A DNA stretch of 64,000 bases from the NCBI RefSeq assembly GCF_013303125.1, contig NZ_JABTTE010000004.1:62001-126000 (forward strand), given 5' to 3'. The stretch is from Calidifontibacillus erzurumensis (GTDB taxonomy: Bacteria; Bacillota; Bacilli; Bacillales; Bacillaceae_J). The translations under genes were made by a program, and so were the position numbers. How positions within the stretch are numbered: the first letter of the stretch is position 1; every line of letters starts with the position of its first letter. A model generated the notes under the pieces. The model was not told where the DNA came from, ran no database searches, and saw nothing but the letters and a program-made list of their open reading frames with translations. Positions 58,473-64,000 of this stretch are shown here, piece by piece.

Positions 58473-59723
58473 TTATAGGAAATATCTTTGGATATCATTC
58501 CAAGTGACAACAAGCATTAACAGCATTAATAATGCAAATCCGATAAAGTGTACAATACCTTCCTTTTGTGGATCAATCGGTTTTCCACGCACAGCTTCAA
58601 TACCAATAAATAGAAGTCTTCCTCCATCTAGTGCCGGCAGCGGCAATAAATTTACAATACCAAGGTTAATACTTAAAATTGATGCCCACGTCATTAAGTT
58701 AAAAATGCCTGTTTGGGCAACTTCATCTGTAATACTATAAATACCAACAGGACCGGACAAGTCATCAATCGAAAATTGACCGACAATAAGTTTGCTTAAT
58801 CCTACTAAAATTTGCTCTGTCCAGTAATACGTCTTTTCAAAACCAAAGACAATTGATCCAATGAACGATTTTTCTACCGAAGGATAAACACCAATAAAGC
58901 CTACTCCATCATCTGGGCGCAGTTTTGGTGTAACTTCTATTTCCATTTGTTCACCTTGCCGCTCAATAGTAAATAGCAGTTCTTTTCCGCCATTTTTTTG
59001 AATCATTTGCACCATTTCATTCCAGTTTTCTATTTTTTTATCATTAATGGCATAAACGCGATCCCCTTGTTTTAAACCTGCCTCAAATGCAGCTCCGTCT
59101 GGTGTTAGTTCTCCTAAAATCGGTTCTTTCACCGGCGTTCCAACGAGTGCGCCTAATATAACAAAAATGATAAAAGCTAACACGAAATTCATCAATGGGC
59201 CTGCAAAAATTTGCATTGCGCGCTGGGATAAAGTTTTTGATGCAAATTGGCGATCGTATGGAGCAATCTGTATTTCTTGCTCATCAACAACCAGCATTGC
59301 TTTTTCATCAATTTGAAAGGTTTGCAATACATCGTCATCTTGTTCGTATCCAGAAACAAATAATCGATGGACTAAATCAATTTGCTCGGCTTCTATGACT
59401 TTTGCATTCGGATATTTGTCTTTATTATTAACAATAATTTTTGTTACTTTTTCATCGGTTCCAAATATTAAGCCTATATGATGCCCAGGTTTAATTTCTA
59501 CCAACTCTGGATCTTCCCCAGCCACTCTTACAAAACCGCCCAAGGGCAATAAGCGAAGTGTATATAATGTTTCATTCCACCGAAAAGAAAATACTTTTGG
59601 ACCAAAGCCAATTGCAAATTCACGACAAAGCATTCCAGCTCGTTTTGCAAAAATTAAATGGCCGAGCTCATGAAAAAAAACAAGTGCACCGAAAATGATG
59701 ACGAATGCAATTACCGTGTTCAA
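58473..59723 (-). CDS. rseP: Site-2 intramembrane zinc protease RseP (RasP)
   Basis: RasP cleaves anti-sigma factors and leftover signal peptides inside the membrane. The 416-residue protein has HELGH at 18-22 in the first helix, a PDZ domain (about 195-260, [16 protein letters not shown]) and the second metal motif [13 protein letters not shown] near 370. I start at TTG 59723 (MNTVIAF), 8 bases after AAAGGTGG; the GTG at 59735 overlaps that ribosome site. It follows dxr at 30 bp. Confidence 0.94.
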   Translation of the reverse strand: MNTVIAFVIIFGALVFFHELGHLIFAKRAGMLCREFAIGFGPKVFSFRWNETLYTLRLLPLGGFVRVAGEDPELVEIKPGHHIGLIFGTDEKVTKIIVNNKDKYPNAKVIEAEQIDLVHRLFVSGYEQDDDVLQTFQIDEKAMLVVDEQEIQIAPYDRQFASKTLSQRAMQIFAGPLMNFVLAFIIFVILGALVGTPVKEPILGELTPDGAAFEAGLKQGDRVYAINDKKIENWNEMVQMIQKNGGKELLFTIERQGEQMEIEVTPKLRPDDGVGFIGVYPSVEKSFIGSIVFGFEKTYYWTEQILVGLSKLIVGQFSIDDLSGPVGIYSITDEVAQTGIFNLMTWASILSINLGIVNLLPLPALDGGRLLFIGIEAVRGKPIDPQKEGIVHFIGFALLMLLMLVVTWNDIQRYFL

Positions 59724-59753
59724 ATAAAAAACCACCTTTTAATAATTTATTCC

Positions 59754-60902
59754 TTAAACTAAGGATCGTATAAACGATCTTGTTTGTCGGTCAACATCTA
59801 TAATTGTTTCTAAATCAGGATTTGAAATCGGTGAATGGTTTTCCAGCGCTTTTTCTATTAAATCTTCAATTTCCAAAAATTGAATTCGTTTTAATAAAAA
59901 TAGTTGTACTGCTTCCTCGTTTGCAGCATTGAGAACAGTAGTCATCGTACCACCAATTTTTCCCGCTTCATATGCAAATTGCAAACAACGGTATCTTTCA
60001 AAGGAAACAGGTGCAAAATGGAGCATACCGATCTCCATTAAGTTTAACCTTTTTGAAATAGGTAACGCAAGTCTTTCAGGATATGTTAGCGCATATTGGA
60101 TTGGTACCCGCATATCTGGTGAACCAAGTTGGGCAATCATACTTGTATCCTCGAATTCAACGAGGGAATGAACGATGCTCTCCTTATGAAGAACAACATC
60201 AATTTTTTCATAAGGCATATCAAACAGATGGTGTGCTTCTATAACCTCTAATCCTTTGTTCATCATCGTAGCTGAATCAATCGTTATCTTTGCACCCATC
60301 GTCCAGTTTGGATGTTTCAGAGCATCTTCCACTGTTACACCTATTAATTCTTTCCTCGTCTTATCTCGAAAACTACCGCCGGAAGCCGTTAATATGATTC
60401 GTTCCAATCTTTTTTTATCTTGACCTTGCAAACATTGAAAAATCGCTGAATGTTCACTATCCACCGGTAAAATTGACACATCGTATTTTTTTGCTTCAGA
60501 CATGACGATATGCCCTGCCGTTACTAAAGTTTCTTTATTGGCAATCGCAATCGTCTTCCCTGCTTCAATTGCCTTTAATGTCGGTTTTAAACCAACGCTG
60601 CCCATCACTGCATTGACCAACACATCGGCATCATTTTCCGCCGCTACTTCAAGTATTCCTTCTTCCCCATAGACAACTTTCACTTGAGAAGGGACGTTTG
60701 CTCTTAAGTAATCACAGCTATCCTTATCTATAACAGAAACAATCTTCGGTAAGAATGTATGTATAATTTCCAATCCTAATGTTAAATTTTTTCCAATCGA
60801 AATCGCTTCTAACACAAAATGATCTTGATGCAACTTGAGAATATCAAGCGTTTGTGTGCCAATCGAGCCTGTTGCACCAAGGAGGCTTATTTTTTTCGTC
60901 AT
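59754..60902 (-). CDS. dxr: 1-deoxy-D-xylulose-5-phosphate reductoisomerase
   Basis: Second step of the MEP pathway for isoprenoids, which feeds UppS. The 382-residue protein has the NADP motif [14 protein letters not shown] (7-20), the metal-site region [12 protein letters not shown] near 146-157, and [22 protein letters not shown] split near 205-226. ATG 60902 follows GGAG. It lies 28 bp after cdsA. Confidence 0.96.
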   Translation of the reverse strand: MTKKISLLGATGSIGTQTLDILKLHQDHFVLEAISIGKNLTLGLEIIHTFLPKIVSVIDKDSCDYLRANVPSQVKVVYGEEGILEVAAENDADVLVNAVMGSVGLKPTLKAIEAGKTIAIANKETLVTAGHIVMSEAKKYDVSILPVDSEHSAIFQCLQGQDKKRLERIILTASGGSFRDKTRKELIGVTVEDALKHPNWTMGAKITIDSATMMNKGLEVIEAHHLFDMPYEKIDVVLHKESIVHSLVEFEDTSMIAQLGSPDMRVPIQYALTYPERLALPISKRLNLMEIGMLHFAPVSFERYRCLQFAYEAGKIGGTMTTVLNAANEEAVQLFLLKRIQFLEIEDLIEKALENHSPISNPDLETIIDVDRQTRSFIRSLV

Positions 60903-60930
60903 AATCGCTCCTTACCCATCTTCAAATTGT

Positions 60931-61719
60931 TCATATAAATTGCAAGAAATGTAAAATTGGCAGTACGAATAATAAACTGTCAAACCGATCTAAAATTCCC
61001 CCATGACCTGGAAGTATATGACCAGAATCTTTGACAATATAATGCCTTTTTAAAGCAGATTCAACTAAATCACCCATTTGGCCACAAAGGGATGTTATCA
61101 TCGCAACGACTAATACAACCAACATGGATGAATGAAGAGGTTGAACTAATTGAAAAATAAACGCGACAACGACTGCCGATAAAACTCCACCGACAAAACC
61201 AGCAATTGTTTTGTTTGGACTTATTTCAGGCCATAATTTTCTTTTTCCAAAAGCCCTACCTACAAAATAGGCGCCTGAATCTGTTGCCCATATGACAAAT
61301 AAGGCAAAAAACACATATGGTAAACCTGCAAACCTTGTTTCAATAAAATAATAAAATCCGATCCCTACATACAATGTAGATAATATTAAAAATCCTGCAT
61401 CATCAAACGTAAATTTATTTTTTGAAATAACTGTATATGTAAGAAGCAATAACACCACTACGAGTGCAACCTCAATTTTTGAAAAAGAGTTGCCTAAATG
61501 CTCTATTAAAAATGGCTTTGGAAGTAATAAAATCCATAAAAACAGAAAACCTATAAGAGCGGGCAATGAGAATAAAGGGATTTTTTTCATCCTTAACAAT
61601 TCTTTAAAGGCTATTGTCCCTAAGAGGTAAACTAACAAAATAAATGGTACACCGCCAACGATGACTAGCGGTAAAAAAATTGATGCTGCCAAAATTGCTG
61701 TTATTATTCTTGTTTTCAT
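60931..61719 (-). CDS. cdsA: Phosphatidate cytidylyltransferase
   Basis: Makes CDP-diacylglycerol, the precursor used by PgsA. The 262-residue protein has about seven to eight membrane helices and the family signature near the C-terminus (SALKRHYIVKDSGHILPGHG, then GGILDRFDSL), including the metal-binding aspartates. ATG 61719 follows AAGGTGAGG. It lies 20 bp after uppS. Confidence 0.95.
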   Translation of the reverse strand: MKTRIITAILAASIFLPLVIVGGVPFILLVYLLGTIAFKELLRMKKIPLFSLPALIGFLFLWILLLPKPFLIEHLGNSFSKIEVALVVVLLLLTYTVISKNKFTFDDAGFLILSTLYVGIGFYYFIETRFAGLPYVFFALFVIWATDSGAYFVGRAFGKRKLWPEISPNKTIAGFVGGVLSAVVVAFIFQLVQPLHSSMLVVLVVAMITSLCGQMGDLVESALKRHYIVKDSGHILPGHGGILDRFDSLLFVLPILHFLQFI

Positions 61720-61739
61720 TTAAAACCTCACCTTAAATT

Positions 61740-62522
61740 TTATACGCCGCCAAACCTTCGGGTCCGTCTTTGATATTCAGCAATGGCTTGGTATAAATGT
61801 TTTTTATCAAAATCAGGCCACAACACATCGGTAAACCAAAATTCTGAATAAGCTAACTGCCACAGCATAAAATTGCTTAAACGAATTTCTCCGCTCGTCC
61901 GTATTAATAAATCTGGTTCTGAAAGATCGGCGCTCATCAAATAATTTGAAAACAATTCTTCTGTAATTTCATCAATAGTTAGTTTACCATTATTTGTATC
62001 CTTTATTAACTGTTTAATTCCTTCAATAATTTCGTACCGGCTTCCATAATTTAATGCGAAATTTAAAATCATCCCATCATTATTCTTCGTGTCTTCAATT
62101 GCTTTGTTTACCGCTCTTAACGTATGTGGAGGAAGTTGGTCTTTGTTCCCCATCACACGGACTTGGACGTTTTCAGCTACTAATTCAGGCAAAAATGTCC
62201 CTAAAAACTCCTCAGGGAGTTTCATTAAATAGTCAACTTCCATTTTTGGCCTTTTCCAATTTTCAGTTGAAAATGCATAAAGGGTTAAAACTTTTACACC
62301 AATTTCATTCGATGCTTTCACAATTTTACGAACAACTTTCATACCTTCATGGTGGCCAGCCATACGAGGAAGTCCTCTCTTTTTTGCCCATCTCCCATTT
62401 CCGTCCATAATAATTGCAATATGATGGGGTATAGAAGAAAGATCAAGCTGATCGATTGAATGATCATTATCTGAAGTGCCAATATCTTTTTTGTTCTTTC
62501 TCAAAGAGAACTTTTCAAGCAT
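61740..62522 (-). CDS. uppS: Undecaprenyl diphosphate synthase
   Basis: Makes the C55 lipid carrier for wall synthesis. The 260-residue protein (same as B. subtilis) has the catalytic D40 in IIMDGNGRWAKKRG, ALNYGSRYEI, and the C-terminal PDLLIRTSGEIRLSNFMLWQ and EFWFTDVLWPDF motifs. ATG 62522 follows GTGGAGG. The longer frame has no ribosome site. First gene of uppS-cdsA-dxr-rseP-proS(-polC). It starts just after the frr terminator. Confidence 0.96.
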   Translation of the reverse strand: MLEKFSLRKNKKDIGTSDNDHSIDQLDLSSIPHHIAIIMDGNGRWAKKRGLPRMAGHHEGMKVVRKIVKASNEIGVKVLTLYAFSTENWKRPKMEVDYLMKLPEEFLGTFLPELVAENVQVRVMGNKDQLPPHTLRAVNKAIEDTKNNDGMILNFALNYGSRYEIIEGIKQLIKDTNNGKLTIDEITEELFSNYLMSADLSEPDLLIRTSGEIRLSNFMLWQLAYSEFWFTDVLWPDFDKKHLYQAIAEYQRRTRRFGGV

Positions 62523-62555
62523 TTGAATCCTCCACCTAAACACAATTTTTCTATG

Positions 62556-62590
62556 TATAAAAAAACCCCCTATGAAAGAGAGAGGGTTTT
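62556..62590 (-). terminator. Terminator of pyrH-frr
   Basis: Minus strand: AAAACCCTC/GGGGGTTTT with a ~11-nt loop followed by seven T in all, about 30 bases after the frr stop. Confidence 0.88.
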
Positions 62591-62621
62591 CTTTGTAAAT
62601 TATATTGTAACGTGATTTGGG

Positions 62622-63179
62622 CTAGACTTCCATTATTTCTTTTTCTTTTTCTTTTGTAATTGCATCGATTTCCTTAATATGATTATCTGTTTCTTTTTGA
62701 ACGTTTTCAGCAAAACTGCGGTGCTCGTCTTCCGTCAATTGGCCATCTTTTTCTAATTTTTTCAACTCATCATTGGCATCACGACGAATATTTCTAATAG
62801 CAACTTTTGCATCTTCAGCCATTGCACGAACATCTTTAGCCAATGCTTTACGGCGCTCTTCTGTTAGTGGTGGAATTGTAATGCGAATAATGGAACCGTC
62901 ATTTGTTGGATTCAAACCAAGGTCGGATTTAAGGATTGCTTTTTCAATATCGTTGATGACAGATTTGTCATATGGTTGAACAACTAAAAGGCGTGCTTCC
63001 GGAACAGTAATTGATGCTAATTGGTTTAACGGAGTAGGTGCACCATAATAGTTAACTTGGACCCGCTCGAGTAGTGATGGGTTAGCCCGTCCGGCACGAA
63101 CTGTCGCAAGTTCTCTCTTAAATACTTGAATAGCCTTATTCATTTTTTCCTTAGCATTTTTAATAACTGTTTGTCCCAT
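62622..63179 (-). CDS. frr: Ribosome recycling factor
   Basis: With EF-G, splits post-termination ribosomes. The 185-residue protein is a typical RRF: three-helix bundle with [20 protein letters not shown] and the C-terminal [23 protein letters not shown] 63179 follows AAGGGGGGA and lies 2 bp after the pyrH stop, so the two are translationally linked. Confidence 0.97.
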   Translation of the reverse strand: MGQTVIKNAKEKMNKAIQVFKRELATVRAGRANPSLLERVQVNYYGAPTPLNQLASITVPEARLLVVQPYDKSVINDIEKAILKSDLGLNPTNDGSIIRITIPPLTEERRKALAKDVRAMAEDAKVAIRNIRRDANDELKKLEKDGQLTEDEHRSFAENVQKETDNHIKEIDAITKEKEKEIMEV

Positions 63180-63181
63180 CG

Positions 63182-63904
63182 TTATTTCCCCCTTACAAAT
63201 GTTCCAATATTTTCACCACAGACAACCCGTTTAATATTTCCTTCTTCCATAATTGAAAAGACGATTAATGGAATATCATTATCCATACATAGTGAGGAAG
63301 CCGTTGAATCCATAACAGCCAATCCTTTTTTAATGACGTCCAAATATGAAAGTGTCTCGTATTTAACTGCATTTTTATCAATCGTTGGATCTGCACTATA
63401 AACACCATCGACATTATTTTTAGCCATTAAAATAACGTCCGCTTCAATTTCAGCAGCTCTTAGCGCAGCAGTTGTATCTGTTGAAAAGTATGGATTTCCA
63501 GTGCCAGCAGCAAAAATGACAACTCTTTTCTTCTCTAAATGGCGAATTGCTTTTCTTCTTATGTATGGCTCTGCAACTTGACGCATTTCGATGGATGTTT
63601 GAACACGTGTTTCAATACCAATGCTTTCCAAACTATCTTGAAGTGCCAATGAGTTCATACAAGTTGCCAACATTCCCATATAATCTGCAGTGGCACGATC
63701 CATCCCCATTTCACTACCAATTTTACCTCTCCAAATATTGCCTCCGCCAACAACAATTGCTATTTCAACGCCCATTTCGGCAATTTCTTTTACTTGTTTA
63801 GCGATGCTGTTAATAACTGCAGGGTCAATTCCAAACCCTTTGGAACCCGCAAGCGCCTCACCGCTTAATTTTAATACTACGCGTTTATACTTTGGACTTG
63901 TCAT
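63182..63904 (-). CDS. pyrH: UMP kinase
   Basis: Phosphorylates UMP to UDP. The 240-residue amino-acid-kinase-fold protein has [10 protein letters not shown] near 12-21, [11 protein letters not shown] near 51, [11 protein letters not shown] and the C-terminal nucleotide-binding [20 protein letters not shown] 63904 follows GGAGG. A hairpin terminator separates it from tsf. Confidence 0.97.
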   Translation of the reverse strand: MTSPKYKRVVLKLSGEALAGSKGFGIDPAVINSIAKQVKEIAEMGVEIAIVVGGGNIWRGKIGSEMGMDRATADYMGMLATCMNSLALQDSLESIGIETRVQTSIEMRQVAEPYIRRKAIRHLEKKRVVIFAAGTGNPYFSTDTTAALRAAEIEADVILMAKNNVDGVYSADPTIDKNAVKYETLSYLDVIKKGLAVMDSTASSLCMDNDIPLIVFSIMEEGNIKRVVCGENIGTFVRGK

Positions 63905-63937
63905 GACTACCTCCAGCGTTAAATCTGTCTTGCTATT

Positions 63938-63966
63938 CTAAAATAGGGAACACACTGTGTTCCCTA
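63938..63966 (-). terminator. Terminator after tsf
   Basis: Minus strand: perfect 10-bp stem TAGGGAACAC/GTGTTCCCTA with AGT loop followed by TTTTAG. The short T run suggests partial readthrough into pyrH-frr, for which I see no separate promoter. Confidence 0.8.
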
Positions 63967-63974
63967 CTAAACGA

Positions 63975-64000
63975 TTATTTCTTAATTTGATTCATTACTT
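63975..64000 (-). CDS. tsf: 3' end of elongation factor Ts gene, cut by the window edge
   Basis: Only the last codons are present (VMNQIKK then TAA), 70 bp upstream of pyrH. B. subtilis has rpsB-tsf-pyrH-frr, and EF-Ts proteins of Bacilli end in this way. Identification is by synteny plus the tail. Confidence 0.75.

Overview
This window reads as a contiguous core-chromosome segment of a spore-forming, low-GC Gram-positive of the Bacillaceae. The evidence is the sporulation genes (spoVK, cotE, spoVS, spoIIIE, tepA, dpaA/dpaB), a B. subtilis-type gene order, strong AGGAGG-type ribosome sites and frequent TTG/GTG starts. All genes I accept lie on the minus strand, so transcription runs from high to low coordinates. 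I see no rRNA, tRNA, CRISPR array, prophage or complete insertion sequence. The species cannot be fixed from sequence alone.

Read in the direction of transcription: the end of tsf, then pyrH-frr, uppS-cdsA-dxr-rseP-proS-polC (nucleotide supply, ribosome recycling, envelope lipids, replication). Next is the rimP-nusA-ylxR-ylxQ-infB-ylxP-rbfA transcription/translation cluster, behind a hairpin that looks like an attenuator, followed by truB, ribC, rpsO and pnp. Then come ylxY, mlpA and ymxH, and an unexplained 600-bp gap. After the gap is the dipicolinate/lysine block dpaA-dpaB-asd-dapG-dapA, which carries aspartate to the spore-core chelator dipicolinate. rnjB, tepA, ylzJ, spoIIIE, ymfC and the ymfF-ymfH-ymfI-ymfJ-ymfK group (paired M16 peptidases, a reductase linked to EF-P modification, and proteins of unknown function) lead to rodZ, pgsA, cinA and SOS-regulated recA. 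The last third holds rny, ymdB, spoVS, a dipeptidase, korA-korB, miaB-ymcA, cotE, mutS-mutL, miaA-hfq, spoVK, hflX and the first codons of a ynbB-like gene.

Most transcription units end in clear Rho-independent terminators. Promoter-like matches fit the known biology: sigma-H ahead of spoVS, three sigma-K-like sites of the same layout (CAC[AC], 16 bases, C[AG]TAnnnT[AG]) ahead of spoVK, cotE and dpaA, a sigma-G-like site ahead of tepA, a LexA box ahead of recA, and sigma-A sites ahead of miaB, ymdB, rny, recA, spoIIIE and pnp.

I did not find a clearly new multi-gene system. The least explained items are: two related 80-90 bp inverted-repeat elements (before the dipeptidase gene and between rodZ and pgsA); a promoter-terminator pair after hfq that could make a very short RNA; the gap between ymxH and dpaA; a cre-like site before korA; and the conserved but uncharacterised ymfK, ymfJ, ylxP and ylzJ. 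Many starts were moved from the longest possible reading frame to a codon with a proper ribosome site; these decisions are given gene by gene.
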